DNA of 64,000 bases from Paenibacillus sp. J45TS6 (GCF_018403285.1 NZ_BOSJ01000007.1:124001-188000), one strand, 5' to 3'. Counted from the stretch's first letter, positions 24,733-34,420 are shown. Numbers and translations are program-made. The notes: generated by a model not told the origin, from the sequence alone.

Positions 24733-25269
24733 ATGAATGAATACCATAAAGAAATAAAAGAAGCTCAACAAGGAGATAAAAATTCCTTTCTAGCACTATT
24801 TGAGAGATATCAAAACGATATTTACAGACTCGCGTACATTAATGTGAAAAATGAAGAAGAAGCCTTGGACATTGTACAAGAAACAGCATACCGTTCTTTT
24901 AAGTCAATAAAAACACTAAAGGAACCTAAATACTTTAAAACATGGTTGATGAAGATAGCCATATCCTGTTCAATAGATTTACTTCGTAAAAAAAACAAAC
25001 TAGTTCCTATGGAGCCTCAAATAATAAATGAAAGTATTACTTCCGATGTAACACTAGATACCAATATCCTACTTAGCCTGACTTTAGAGGATCTGATTGA
25101 TGAACTAGATGTATCTGAGAAAAATGTTGTCCTACTACGCTTCTATCAAGATTATACCTTCAAAGAGATATCTAACATTTTGGAAATTCCTATAGGTTCA
25201 GCAAAAACAATCCTATACAGGGCGTTAAATAAAATGAAAAAGAGTCTTAAGGAGGTGCACTCGGTATGA
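24733..25269 (+). CDS. ECF RNA polymerase sigma factor
   Basis: The 178-residue protein has sigma region 2 (FLALFERYQNDIYRLAYINV...EALDIVQETAYRSFKS, FKTWLMKIAISCSIDLLR) and region 4 (LDVSEKNVVLLRFYQDYT, IPIGSAKTILYRALNKMKK). AAGGGAGGAA precedes the ATG. It overlaps the next gene by 4 bases (ATGA), so it is co-translated with its probable anti-sigma. Confidence 0.9.
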   Translation: MNEYHKEIKEAQQGDKNSFLALFERYQNDIYRLAYINVKNEEEALDIVQETAYRSFKSIKTLKEPKYFKTWLMKIAISCSIDLLRKKNKLVPMEPQIINESITSDVTLDTNILLSLTLEDLIDELDVSEKNVVLLRFYQDYTFKEISNILEIPIGSAKTILYRALNKMKKSLKEVHSV

Positions 25270-25952
25270 AACATTTTAAAGATGAAATTGATAACATAAA
25301 AATACCCGATATTATAAACGACAGAGTAAGGGTTGGAGTAGAAATGGCTGAAAATGAAAGGAAGAAGAGAAAGAAATCTAGGCAGGCTATATCATTAGCA
25401 GCAGCAGTAGCAGCTTCCATTGTCATTGTTATTGGATCAGTAGGAGCCTTAAACGAAACGTTTGCTTCCGCAGTAAAGGGTTACTTCTCAGATATTAAAA
25501 AATGGGACGGCACGGTTATAGGGACTGAGTTTAATCAGGCTTCTAACGATATAAAGGTAACCTCAGGGAAGATCAGTAAAGAACAAGATAACGTCATTAT
25601 ACCCATTGAGGTAGAAATCTTGAACAAAATGCAGGCACCCTATGCAATTATTGAAGTGCTCTCACTTAGGCAATTTGAGATTAGAGATTCAGAAGGAAAA
25701 TTACTCGATTCCAAATCCATTAAAATTGTTTCCAATGTAGATATCCCCGCTGATTATACGATCTCTAATAAGGAAAATCTGCTTGAAGAAGTGAAATTAG
25801 AAGATGATAAAAAACGAATTTTTAAAGCGGATTTAGTTATTCCATCTATGGATAATATAGAAGTGTTCATATCAAGTTTTCAAGGACAAGCTAAAGCGGA
25901 TGCTCCTATAACGATAAATGGAGATTGGAAAATTAACGTATCAACTAATTAG
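25266..25952 (+). CDS. DUF4179-type membrane anti-sigma factor
   Basis: The 228-residue protein has a short cytoplasmic N-terminus (1-40), one membrane helix (AISLAAAVAASIVIVIGSVG, about 41-62), and an extracellular domain starting LNETFASAVKGYFSDI. That motif is the hallmark of DUF4179 proteins, which hold ECF sigma factors at the membrane. The 4-base overlap with the sigma gene supports the pairing. The signal sensed is unknown. Confidence 0.85.
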   Translation: MKHFKDEIDNIKIPDIINDRVRVGVEMAENERKKRKKSRQAISLAAAVAASIVIVIGSVGALNETFASAVKGYFSDIKKWDGTVIGTEFNQASNDIKVTSGKISKEQDNVIIPIEVEILNKMQAPYAIIEVLSLRQFEIRDSEGKLLDSKSIKIVSNVDIPADYTISNKENLLEEVKLEDDKKRIFKADLVIPSMDNIEVFISSFQGQAKADAPITINGDWKINVSTN

Positions 25953-26097
25953 ATTTAGGGGTTATATAAGTTATAAATAAAGGCACCTCTTGATGGCAGC
26001 GTCTTCTAGGCTTTTTTTGGAACAGCAAGGGTTGTTGAATCCCGATGTCTATCATTTTCAATCTCATGATGAATTGCATTTATTAAGGAGTGAGCAA

Positions 26098-26175
26098 ATG
26101 AAAAGAAATTGGACTGCAGTTGAAAAAAAAGTTATTTTCGGAGGTTTACTTCTTGCCGGACTATTTATTGTATAG
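26098..26175 (+). CDS. Possible 25-aa membrane peptide, perhaps truncated
   Basis: TAAGGAGTG precedes an ATG with the frame MKRNWTAVEKKVIFGGLLLA then GLFIV and TAG. In the same frame after the TAG, 16 more largely hydrophobic codons follow (GLFFYLGIKFNFIRLN), so a nonsense mutation in a slightly longer membrane protein is possible. Confidence 0.4.
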   Translation: MKRNWTAVEKKVIFGGLLLAGLFIV

Positions 26176-26297
26176 GGGCTATTTTTCTACTTAGGTATTA
26201 AGTTTAATTTCATTCGTTTAAATTAGTTACTGGGTTTTAATGGAAGGTTAGTTGGATAATGATGTAGAAGTTATGGTTAGAGAATTGGAGGTGGCAA

Positions 26298-26835
26298 ATG
26301 AGTTTTAAATTATTTGAAAACGAAATGCCAGATGTCTATTCCTTAGCTTATCATGCTGAACGTGTAATGGAAACGGATCACATCATCGCTTTAAATCATC
26401 TGAAAGAGATAGGTTGAAGGAGTATGGGAAAGTATACAGGAAGATCTAATATGTATTGAATATGAATCAGGTGAGACTTACCACGGGCAAACCAGGAATG
26501 GGCTTAGGTGTGGAACCGGGGTTTATCGTTGGTCAGATGGGTCTAAGTATGAAGGACAATGGTTTAATGATATGGAATATGGATCTGGCGTTAAAGAATA
26601 CGCTAATGGTGATCGTTACGGTGGAGAATGGAAAGATGGGATGTGTAGCGGGAAAGGAACTTATAAATGGAATGATGGTACTGTTTATGAAGGTGGATGG
26701 GAAGATAACTTAGAACATGGATATGGGACCAAAACTCATCGGGATGGTTATGTACAAAAAGGATTTTGGACACGCGGTGAGTTAGTCTTTACTAAAGATC
26801 AGCTGAATCAAAGCAAGCCTTCAATTACTGATTAG
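26298..26835 (+). pseudogene. MORN-repeat protein gene with a frameshift
   Basis: The first part (ATG after GGAGGTGGC) reads MSFKLFENEMPDVYSLAYHA...LNHLKEIG and stops at 26417. The next frame is open from about 26413 to 26835 and has no usable start. It encodes at least four MORN repeats (GETYHGQTRNGLRCGTG, SKYEGQWFNDMEYGSG, DRYGGEWKDGMCSGKG, TVYEGGWEDNLEHGYG). A one-base indel near 26410-26425 would join them. MORN repeats are often found on membrane- or surface-associated proteins; function is unknown. A restart at the internal ATG 26572 would give only the last repeats. Confidence 0.65.
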
Positions 26836-26932
26836 TGGTCAATGTACTTATAGAAAATAACAACCTTTTACATAGTAATAGCGTTTATACTACATGTAAA
26901 GTCATCTAAAGCACCTATGGAGGTTGATTTAT

Positions 26933-27808
26933 TTGAAATGGAAATCATTTTTTCTCACTTGTTTTGCCGTGTTTTTAATGGTGCCAACCGTACAAGCAGC
27001 TACATCAATATCGGTAGTTGTTAATGACAGACCCATAAAAACAGACGTTGCCCCTTTTATTAAAAATGGAACTACTTTTGTTCCGTTGAGAAGTATTGAA
27101 CAGATCGAGGGAATCTCGATAAAAAGCTGGAACAACAAAACCAAAACACTTGTGATTGCCCATCCGACCAAGTCAATGACGTTTAGTGTGAAACCAAATC
27201 AATCGGAGTCCATGCTAATTAAAGATAATCGGGTTATGGTTCCTATTCGATTTATTGCTGAGAATTTCAACAGTGATGTAGCTTGGGACGCTAATACAAA
27301 AACGGTCCAAGTCGCAAAGTTAAATGAAGAGACGAAAGCTAATTTAAATTCAGATAATCTAACAACATCCCGTCTTGCTGCGATTACGATTCCGAGAATT
27401 ACTACGTTAAAAGAACTCACCGGAGGTCAAAGCAGTGCAGGATCTTTTCAATTACTCTTTCCTGAAGGAGAGTCCAAAGCTTTCTTTATAATAGAAAATA
27501 GTACTATTGACTATTACAAAGTTAAAGGAAATGCGGCTTGGCTTACATGGAGTGGAAAAATCGGAGGAAATGAAAATAAATTCTGGATTACGAACAGCGG
27601 CATATCAAGTGAAGTGGGACAACGACCTAAGATTAATGACCGGTTGTTTTTCTATAAAGTTTCTTCGCACTCAGGACAATCCCAGTATGGATACCTGTCC
27701 AATACCGGCAAAGAGACGATACTTGGGAGTAAAGACATGAACAGCTTAGATGAGTTATATCCAATCCTAGAAGAAAACGAAGTAGATCAGATGAAAAAGG
27801 CAGAATGA
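26933..27808 (+). CDS. Secreted protein with copper-amine-oxidase-N-type domain
   Basis: Translation is from TTG, 9 bases after GGAGG. The 291-residue product has a signal peptide ending VQAA and then a stalk domain (about 30-130) with the duplicated pattern TTFVPLRSI...ISIKSW and NRVMVPIRFIAENF...VAWD. The C-terminal half (150-291) is unassigned. These stalk domains are very common in Paenibacillus exported proteins and probably bind the cell wall. They are not oxidases. Confidence 0.82.
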   Translation: MKWKSFFLTCFAVFLMVPTVQAATSISVVVNDRPIKTDVAPFIKNGTTFVPLRSIEQIEGISIKSWNNKTKTLVIAHPTKSMTFSVKPNQSESMLIKDNRVMVPIRFIAENFNSDVAWDANTKTVQVAKLNEETKANLNSDNLTTSRLAAITIPRITTLKELTGGQSSAGSFQLLFPEGESKAFFIIENSTIDYYKVKGNAAWLTWSGKIGGNENKFWITNSGISSEVGQRPKINDRLFFYKVSSHSGQSQYGYLSNTGKETILGSKDMNSLDELYPILEENEVDQMKKAE

Positions 27809-27810
27809 AA

Positions 27811-27876
27811 AAAAGAAGCACGGATGTGGTAAACTGTCCTTTACAAGGAGTTTATGAATCCGGTGCTTCTTTTTTG
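27811..27876. terminator. Terminator after the stalk-domain gene
   Basis: AAAGAAGCAC-CGGAT...ATCCGGTGCTTCTTTTTT forms a stem with a 30-base loop containing smaller pairings. It follows the stop at 27808. Confidence 0.65.
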
Positions 27877-27954
27877 TTACTATAGACAATGTAGGGCGAG
27901 AATAATATAAACATAAGTTTGAGAAGAGAAATAAAAAATCAAAGGTGATCAAAT

Positions 27955-28458
27955 ATGATACTACATAAAGGTGAAGTGCTTTTTCGGCAGGGGGATATGA
28001 CTCCTCTTTACCATCTCAAAACAGGTATGCTCAAAATCATAAGAATTCAGGAGGATGGCGGAGCATTTCTTGTTAATATTATCGTTCCCGGGGAGATGTT
28101 CCCTCATCATAGTTTAATTAGTCCTGGTCCTAGTTTTGGCTCAGCCTTGGCTTTATCTACTTGTGAAATCGAAGTGATTCCGGCTGCAGAGTGGTATCAC
28201 TCATTGGCAGTACATCCAGAGAAATACCGGGAGGTAGCTCTAAAGCTTCAAGAGAAACTTCGTATGATGCAGCAGCGAATCGATCAAGTAACCGAAACTG
28301 AACCTGCCGAGCGTCTGCGCAAACTCCGTTCATGGATGGAAACGTATATTGCACCTGAAAAAATGACCGATCTCCTAACCCAAGCAGAAATTGGTCAGTT
28401 GATCGGTCTTCGTAGAGAGACGGTGAACCGCCTCTTGCGTTCAGGTGAATTTAATTAA
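27955..28458 (+). CDS. Crp/Fnr-family regulator, short form
   Basis: The 167-residue protein has a cyclic-nucleotide-binding-like beta-roll (GEVLFRQGDMTPLYHLKTGM) and a C-terminal HTH (LTQAEIGQLIGLRRETVNRL LR). The fold is shorter than the usual 220-230 residues. No Cys cluster for an Fe-S centre is visible. It converges on hmp, whose upstream region carries a consensus Crp/Fnr box (29747-29764), so it may control hmp. Confidence 0.82.
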   Translation: MILHKGEVLFRQGDMTPLYHLKTGMLKIIRIQEDGGAFLVNIIVPGEMFPHHSLISPGPSFGSALALSTCEIEVIPAAEWYHSLAVHPEKYREVALKLQEKLRMMQQRIDQVTETEPAERLRKLRSWMETYIAPEKMTDLLTQAEIGQLIGLRRETVNRLLRSGEFN

Positions 28459-28472
28459 GCCTAAGCCGGTGG

Positions 28473-29678
28473 TTATAGCGTTTCTTTTGGACCGAAGAAT
28501 TCATAGTGCAGATCTTCTTCCCGAACACCCCAGCTGATCAAGCTGTCCCGAATACTCTTCATAAAGGAGAGTGGACCACAGAAATAGAAATGTGCGTCCG
28601 TTGTAGGTACAATCTCTTGCAGCCAAGCCTGATCAATCCGTCCTGTTTTACTGTAACCCGTATCCTCAGGGAGCGGGTTGCTGTAACAGAAGTGGGTAGT
28701 CACTTGTTCGTTAGCGTCTTCCAGTTGTTTCACTTCGGAACCCATCGCATGTACTTTTCCATTATGAGCTGCATGAATAAAGGTGACTTGGCGGCTTGGC
28801 TGCTGCTTCACAGCAGTATTCACCATACTCATGAGCGGAGTAACTCCGATCCCTCCACCGATAAAGACGACAGGACGATCATCCGTAAGTTCCATTTTGA
28901 ATTCACCAGCTGGAGCAGACAGTAGAAGTTTATCTCCTTCTTTGATTATGTTATGAAGGTAGTTAGACACTTTACCTTCTGGTGTATTCAAAGCCCCGTC
29001 TTCACGTTTCACACTAATGCGATAGTAAGGTTCGTGTGGTGCAGCGGACAAACTGTACTGGCGAATCTGTGTGTAGGTTTCTCCAGGGACCTGAACTTTT
29101 ACACTCACATATTGGCCTGGCGTAAAGGAAGCAATTGCTCCTCCATCGGATGGAATGAGATAGAAAGAACGGATAAGTTCGTTTTCCTCCACGATTTTGT
29201 TTACGGTAAATGGACGGAATCCAGTCCAGCCTCCTTGTTGACCTTCCGCTTCCTCATACATTTCTTTCTCGATATCGATAAATACACTTGCAATGACTCC
29301 ATATGCGTTATTCCAAGCATGAATGATTTCATCTGTTGCCGCATCGCCAAGCACTTCTTTAATGGCAATAAGCAAATATTTCCCTACAATCGGGTAATGT
29401 TCAGGGAGTACGCCGAGACTGCGGTGTTTTTGAGCTACCTCTTTCACGGCAGGAAGAACAACTTCCAACTGATCAATATATTTGGCTGCTGCATAGACCA
29501 TATTAGCGAGAGCAGCTTGTTGTTTCCCTTTTTTCTGATTGGCGTGGTTGAAGATGTTTAATAATTCAGGATGGTGCTCAAACAACATTTTATAAAAGCA
29601 TGTAGTGATGTCTTTTCCATGTACTTCAAGAACGGGTACAGTTGATTTAATAATGGAAATATCGTGAGTGCTTAACAT
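28473..29678 (-). CDS. hmp: Flavohaemoglobin, nitric oxide dioxygenase
   Basis: The 401-residue protein has a globin domain (1-138) with distal YKMLFEHHPELLNIFN and proximal His in the HRSLGVLPEHY region. A FAD domain (RQYSLSAAPHE) and an NAD-binding domain (VFIGGGIGVTPLMSM, YFCGPLSFM) follow. It converts NO plus O2 to nitrate with NADH. The length and order are standard for Hmp. Confidence 0.95.
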   Translation of the reverse strand: MLSTHDISIIKSTVPVLEVHGKDITTCFYKMLFEHHPELLNIFNHANQKKGKQQAALANMVYAAAKYIDQLEVVLPAVKEVAQKHRSLGVLPEHYPIVGKYLLIAIKEVLGDAATDEIIHAWNNAYGVIASVFIDIEKEMYEEAEGQQGGWTGFRPFTVNKIVEENELIRSFYLIPSDGGAIASFTPGQYVSVKVQVPGETYTQIRQYSLSAAPHEPYYRISVKREDGALNTPEGKVSNYLHNIIKEGDKLLLSAPAGEFKMELTDDRPVVFIGGGIGVTPLMSMVNTAVKQQPSRQVTFIHAAHNGKVHAMGSEVKQLEDANEQVTTHFCYSNPLPEDTGYSKTGRIDQAWLQEIVPTTDAHFYFCGPLSFMKSIRDSLISWGVREEDLHYEFFGPKETL

Positions 29679-29746
29679 AGGTAAAACCTCTTTTCTTCCT
29701 GCTTAATTATTGATATCTCCAGTATAAAAGAGGAAATCTGTTTCAA

Positions 29747-29764
29747 TTGTGATCCAAATCACAA
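29747..29764. promoter_or_regulatory. Crp/Fnr-type palindrome upstream of hmp
   Basis: TTGTGATCCAAATCACAA matches the TGTGA-N6-TCACA consensus exactly. It is 69 bases upstream of the hmp start and 88 bases before the EcsC gene on the other strand, between the divergent genes. Confidence 0.75.
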
Positions 29765-29851
29765 ATTTTATGAACAGATTGCATCCTTTTCCCATTGACA
29801 TTCGTATATAGGTAAATATCAAGTGCTATGTGAAGAGGAGAAGGGTTGACA

Positions 29852-30811
29852 ATGAGTATTGAATCGAAGGAACTGCTGCAGGCAGAACTCGTTCTGATCG
29901 AGAAGTGGGAGAAGGAACAGAAGGATATTTTTTTCTGGGAAAAGTTAGGGCGGTTACCCTTCGCCATGTTGGATAAGCTTACCCCAAAGGTTATTAGAGA
30001 TAAACTCGGAATGCTTTTAAATGAACTCGGGGCCTTTTTGCAAAATGGCGGTCGATTCCTTGTGAATAAAAGGGCTGTCTTGAAGCACATTCATAAATTT
30101 CTGAGTGGGGAAGAGCCATCGGAACAAATAGGAATAAAGAAAAAAGGGCTGCAGGTTAAAAAAATGTTTACTCAAGTTTCGTCTGCTGCTTTGGCAGCTG
30201 CAGGAAAGTTTCGCGCAGAGGAAGAAAAGGATGCTGCTGCGACTTCTCCTGAGGATGCGCCTGAACTTGCGATAGCAGATATTACGAAACTCCCCATTGC
30301 AGTCATGGATCAAGCCGCAGATGACATTATCCAGGGACGGATCAAGTTTGCGGCGGCAAGCGGAGCAGCTACGGGAGTAGGTGGAATTGTAACCATGGCG
30401 GCTGACCTTCCGCTCATGTTAGGAACTTCCTTAAAAACATTACAGGAGATTGCCATCTGCTATGGATATGACCCAGAGGAGACCATGGAGCGAGTATTTA
30501 TCGTAAAATGTCTTCAATTTTCTTCAGCCGACATTGTAGGTAAAAAAGCCATTATTGAAGAACTGAGTCATTTTGATGAAGAACATACCAATGCAGAAGT
30601 CATTTCACAGCTGCAAGGCTGGCGGGAAGTTGTAACTGCCTATCGTGAAAATTATGGATGGAAACAGCTGTTTCAGATGATCCCGATTGCTGGCATTATT
30701 TTTGGATCCATTAGTAATAAAGGTGCGCTTACCGATGTTTCTGAAGCAGGAAAGATGCTCTACAAAAAACGCCGGTTATTAAAAAAATTAGATGAGGTGC
30801 AGGATATTTAG
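29852..30811 (+). CDS. EcsC-family protein
   Basis: The 319-residue protein (ATG at 29852, after GAGGAGAAGGG; TTG at 29846 is an alternative) has an EcsC domain in its second half: GVGGIVTMAADLPLMLGTSL, ICYGYDPEETMERVFIVKCL, FGSISNKGALTDVSEAG. EcsC-type proteins are poorly understood and in Bacillus are associated with membrane processes. The N-terminal 150 residues are charged and helical. Confidence 0.8.
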   Translation: MSIESKELLQAELVLIEKWEKEQKDIFFWEKLGRLPFAMLDKLTPKVIRDKLGMLLNELGAFLQNGGRFLVNKRAVLKHIHKFLSGEEPSEQIGIKKKGLQVKKMFTQVSSAALAAAGKFRAEEEKDAAATSPEDAPELAIADITKLPIAVMDQAADDIIQGRIKFAAASGAATGVGGIVTMAADLPLMLGTSLKTLQEIAICYGYDPEETMERVFIVKCLQFSSADIVGKKAIIEELSHFDEEHTNAEVISQLQGWREVVTAYRENYGWKQLFQMIPIAGIIFGSISNKGALTDVSEAGKMLYKKRRLLKKLDEVQDI

Positions 30812-30959
30812 GAGCTGGATCATCTGCCTCAATGGTAAGGAAGATCGGACAGGATATACACCCGGGCAATATCGGGTAAAGAGAGAGAGAATATAACTTT
30901 TCAGGGTATCCATTCGTCTGTTTTATTAGAGGATATGCTCAGATAGGAGGTTAGCTCAA

Positions 30960-31166
30960 ATGGAGAACAATGCTGGAAAAGATCTTTTATATCTTCTGAT
31001 TTTCGTCGTGATTAGTTTCTTTGCAGTCATTATCATGTTTCCTTACGGACTTGCTTTGATCATAGGTATCGTTCTATTTTTTCTATATAAAATCGTATCA
31101 CTCTTAATAGAGATCAGAAATAGATTAGAACCAAAAGTGAAGCAAGCTGAGGAAACGCTGGAGTAG
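30960..31166 (+). CDS. Small membrane protein, 68 aa
   Basis: AGGAGGTTAG precedes the ATG. Two hydrophobic helices (about 9-27 and 29-48) are followed by a charged coiled-coil tail (IEIRNRLEPKVKQAEETLE). It may be expressed with the EcsC gene. No family is assigned. Confidence 0.65.
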   Translation: MENNAGKDLLYLLIFVVISFFAVIIMFPYGLALIIGIVLFFLYKIVSLLIEIRNRLEPKVKQAEETLE

Positions 31167-31172
31167 AAAATA

Positions 31173-31208
31173 AAAACGCCGGAAGGACAAACCTTCGCGG
31201 CGTTTTTT
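31173..31208. terminator. Bidirectional terminator
   Basis: AAAACGCCG...CGGCGTTTT with an inner GAAGG / CCTTC stem lies between the converging small membrane gene and the MFS gene. Confidence 0.8.
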
Positions 31209-31210
31209 TA

Positions 31211-32470
31211 TTAGGCAGTACGATCCGTCCAAGTGGCGAGTTTCTTGTCTGATGGAAGCAGAAAAGTTAAGAAGCCCAGCAGCGGCATAAAGCTGCATAC
31301 CTGCATAACCGGACTAATGCCTGCGGCATCGATCCAGTTCCCCAGCACAAGCGCACCAAGCCCGCCGAGCCCAAAAGCGAGACCCGTAATCATCCCGGAG
31401 ACGGTTCCTATTTTACCTGGCACCAGCATTTGAGCATAGACTACCGTGATCGAAAAGCTGGATAACATAATAAAGCCGATGATCGACAGCAGTACACCCG
31501 TCCAGAAGAGATTAGCATATGGGAGTAGTAAGGACAGCGGTGCAGCAAAAGCCATGGAAGCAAAGATCATATTTCGTTTACCAAAACGGTCGGCAAGCGG
31601 TCCTCCAAAGAAAGTCCCGAGTGCCCCTGCTCCAAGGAACAGGAAGATATAGATCTGTGCATCTTGAGTAGACAGCGAGAAGGTATCCTTCAGGAAAAAG
31701 GCATAGTAACTTCCGATGGAAGACACATACCAAGAACGAACGAATACTAAGATAATCAGGATGAAAAAGGCATACATGATGTTCTTTTTCACCGCAGGAT
31801 TCATGACTCCGTCTGCTGCTTTTTTTCTAGCGTATCCACCGTTTTTCAGCGTTTGTCCGTACCATCTGGCAATAAAAATCTGTACGGCAATCCCTACTGC
31901 GGCAAGAGCCGCAAACCCGAGGGAACCCATCAGTCCAAAGGGGATAAATACCCATCTGGTGAGGAGTGGAGCAAGAGACTGCCCTGCATTACCGCCCACC
32001 TGAAAAATAGACTGTGCTAATCCCCGGCGATTTCCTGCAGCCATGTGAGAGACTTTAGAACCTTCTGGGTGAAATGCGGCTGATCCCAGACCGACGAGAA
32101 TAACGGACATCATAATGGCCATGTAACTGTCGGCAAAGGCAAGAAAAATCATGCCTGAGCAGGTGAAGCCCATTCCAATAGGCAGGAGAGCGGGAGTGGG
32201 TCTTTTATCAGAGAAATAACCGACCACCGGCTGCATAATGGATGCTGTAATATTTAGTGCAAAAGCAATCCAGCCCATCTGGCTGTAACTGATTCCCATG
32301 GAGTCTTGCAGTACAGGGAAAATAGCAGGAATAACCGACTGAACCGAGTCATTAAGCAGATGAACGAGACCGATCGCAATCAGAATCCGGTAGATTGTCT
32401 GAGAACCGGCATCAGGACGAGGAAGCGGCCGAGAAGCAGAACCGGTCTTCATCAGTGAGTTGAGTGACAT
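31211..32470 (-). CDS. MFS efflux transporter, fosmidomycin-resistance (Fsr) type
   Basis: The 419-residue protein has twelve hydrophobic segments. Signatures of the Fsr branch include HLLNDSVQSVIPAIFPVLQ in helix 1 and SAAFHPEGSKVSHMA after helix 4. It probably exports a small drug-like or sugar-like compound. The ATG at 32470 follows AAGGAGA; the extra 29 upstream codons are not part of the family. Confidence 0.88.
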   Translation of the reverse strand: MSLNSLMKTGSASRPLPRPDAGSQTIYRILIAIGLVHLLNDSVQSVIPAIFPVLQDSMGISYSQMGWIAFALNITASIMQPVVGYFSDKRPTPALLPIGMGFTCSGMIFLAFADSYMAIMMSVILVGLGSAAFHPEGSKVSHMAAGNRRGLAQSIFQVGGNAGQSLAPLLTRWVFIPFGLMGSLGFAALAAVGIAVQIFIARWYGQTLKNGGYARKKAADGVMNPAVKKNIMYAFFILIILVFVRSWYVSSIGSYYAFFLKDTFSLSTQDAQIYIFLFLGAGALGTFFGGPLADRFGKRNMIFASMAFAAPLSLLLPYANLFWTGVLLSIIGFIMLSSFSITVVYAQMLVPGKIGTVSGMITGLAFGLGGLGALVLGNWIDAAGISPVMQVCSFMPLLGFLTFLLPSDKKLATWTDRTA

Positions 32471-32661
32471 GTAAGGTCTCCTTTTCCTATGTAATTCAGT
32501 AAAAACGTAACTGTTAATGAACCGAAACAGGTAGATCTTTACATCATATGACATCATTTACTTAGTAGGCAATCCCTATATTTACGCGAAAAAGGAAAAA
32601 GAGGCGCCTCACTTCGTAGTGAAACGACCTCTTACATAGGTTTGCTTGCAATCTTAGCAGA

Positions 32662-33159
32662 TTAGCGATTATCAATATTTTCAGGATACATATCATGTTG
32701 GAACAAACGCTGAGTAGCGAGTTCCTCATATTTTGTACCTGGACGACCATAGTTGCAGTAAGGGTCGATCGAGATTCCGCCTCTTGGCGTAAATTTGCCC
32801 CATACTTCAATGTAACGCGGGTCCATAAGTTTGATTAGATCATTCATGATGATGTTCACTACATCTTCATGGAAATCTCCGTGGTTACGGAAACTGAACA
32901 AATACAGTTTCAGCGATTTACTTTCTACCATTTTAATATCAGGAATGTAGCTGATGTGGATCGTTGCAAAGTCAGGCTGCCCCGTAATCGGGCATAGGCT
33001 TGTAAATTCCGGAGTATTGAATTTAACAAAGTAATCCCGGTAAGGATGCTTGTTATCGAAAGTTTCCAAAATGCTTGGATCATATTCAAACTTATATTTT
33101 GTCCCCTGGTTACCCAGTAGTGTAATATCTTGTAGTTCATCGGATTGACGTCCAGCCAT
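32662..33159 (-). CDS. queF: NADPH-dependent 7-cyano-7-deazaguanine reductase
   Basis: The 165-residue enzyme reduces preQ0 to preQ1, the last free-base step of queuosine precursor synthesis. It shows the catalytic-Cys region [11 protein letters not shown] and the QueF motif [16 protein letters not shown]. The start at 33159 follows AAGGAGA. It is the last gene of queC-queD-queE-queF and is separated from queE by 36 bases. Confidence 0.95.
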   Translation of the reverse strand: MAGRQSDELQDITLLGNQGTKYKFEYDPSILETFDNKHPYRDYFVKFNTPEFTSLCPITGQPDFATIHISYIPDIKMVESKSLKLYLFSFRNHGDFHEDVVNIIMNDLIKLMDPRYIEVWGKFTPRGGISIDPYCNYGRPGTKYEELATQRLFQHDMYPENIDNR

Positions 33160-33195
33160 GTTCATATCTCCTTCATACATCTTATTATTGTTTAT

Positions 33196-33933
33196 TTATA
33201 CGCCGCGTTTATTTCCCCATACCAGCGTATGGAGCTGCGGCAAGACTCTTACATCATTCATATCAGAGAGATTCATTGTTTGATCAATAAGCCACTCATA
33301 ACGGTGGAGAAGGGAGGAAGCAAGGTTATCTGTATCTCCCGTACCTACATCTGGATTCCCTGTCTGCAAATACATAGCAACCCCAGGATAACGACGATGG
33401 ACTTCTCTCGCATAGGCGAGATCCTGCTCATCGAAGATGACAACTTTCAGACTGTAGGCTTTATCCGAAGGTCGATCCGCGAGGCGGCTCACAATATCAT
33501 CTAAAGTATTCCAGTTTGTGTTCATACCAGAGCTTGGAGGCTTTGGTGAGATGGTTACTTCATTAATATCCATAAGCCAATCCTGCCAGCGAGACCCTTG
33601 AGTCTCTACTGCAGTGCGAATTCCGCGCTCCTGAAGCAGTTCGACAAGGGAACCGATCTGAGGCAAGATGGCAGGGTTACCGCCAGAGATCGTGACATGC
33701 GAGAACCTATCACCTCCGATGGAAGTAAGCTCTTGCCAAATCTCTTCTTTACTCATTTGACGAATTTGATCTTTGGCACTGCCATCCCATGTAAAAGCAG
33801 AATCACACCAAGAACAGCGATAGTCACAGCCAGCGGTACGAACAAACATCGTTTTCTGGCCAATTACCATACCCTCTCCTTGGACGGTTGGTCCAAAGAT
33901 TTCAAGGACAGGAATGGGACGAGGATTACTCAT
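33196..33933 (-). CDS. queE: 7-carboxy-7-deazaguanine synthase (radical SAM)
   Basis: The 245-residue radical-SAM enzyme has the cluster motif CDYRCSWCD and N-terminal EIFGPTVQGEG. It forms the deazapurine ring from carboxytetrahydropterin. The ATG at 33933 overlaps the end of queD by 8 bases, so translation is coupled. A TTG 3 bases earlier is a possible alternative. Confidence 0.95.
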   Translation of the reverse strand: MSNPRPIPVLEIFGPTVQGEGMVIGQKTMFVRTAGCDYRCSWCDSAFTWDGSAKDQIRQMSKEEIWQELTSIGGDRFSHVTISGGNPAILPQIGSLVELLQERGIRTAVETQGSRWQDWLMDINEVTISPKPPSSGMNTNWNTLDDIVSRLADRPSDKAYSLKVVIFDEQDLAYAREVHRRYPGVAMYLQTGNPDVGTGDTDNLASSLLHRYEWLIDQTMNLSDMNDVRVLPQLHTLVWGNKRGV

Positions 33934-34420
33934 CAATCATCCACTCCCGTCTTACTTCTGCGTAGCTGGTAGGTGTCTCATAGAGCCGCACAAATTCAGT
34001 ACGCCCGCTGTTAATTTGGGAGCAGTAAGGTTCACTTTGCAGAGCCGCTTCCATCTGTTCATAGATCCACACGACCATATTCTCTGCAGTGGTATTCATC
34101 GGCGGTAAGGTTTCGTTCAAATATTGATGATCAAGATAACCTTCAATCTGAGTTTTCCAGATTTCTTTTACATCGCCAAAATCAACAGTGAGTCCTGTCT
34201 CACCGGGAATGCCGCTAATTCCAAATACGACTTTATAGGTATGGCCATGCAAGTTTTTGCATTTGCCTTCATAGCAGTGCAGGTGATGCGAAGCATCAAA
34301 AGTAAATTCCTTGCTGACAAGGACCCGTTTACGGTGATAGCGCAGCTGCTCTTTTTGAATATCTTCTCCGATGCGTTGCAGCTTTTCTACGATCCGAAAA
34401 GTACCAGGCTCAGGTCTCAT
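33926..34420 (-). CDS. queD: 6-carboxytetrahydropterin synthase
   Basis: The 164-residue protein has zinc ligands in FDASHHL and NLHGHTYKV, and catalytic Cys in [10 protein letters not shown]. It converts dihydroneopterin triphosphate to carboxytetrahydropterin. An N-terminal extension of about 35 residues precedes the core and is common in Bacillota homologues. It overlaps queC by 4 bases (ATGA). Confidence 0.94.
   Translation of the reverse strand: MRPEPGTFRIVEKLQRIGEDIQKEQLRYHRKRVLVSKEFTFDASHHLHCYEGKCKNLHGHTYKVVFGISGIPGETGLTVDFGDVKEIWKTQIEGYLDHQYLNETLPPMNTTAENMVVWIYEQMEAALQSEPYCSQINSGRTEFVRLYETPTSYAEVRREWMIDE

Noticed and set aside
25990-26175. Longer 61-codon reading of the small membrane frame
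   Set aside because: The upstream start lacks a ribosome site, whereas the ATG at 26098 has TAAGGAGTG; the extra 36 residues look non-coding.
28506-29561. Two long plus-strand frames opposite hmp
   Set aside because: They are antisense shadows of the flavohaemoglobin gene, which has full domain support.
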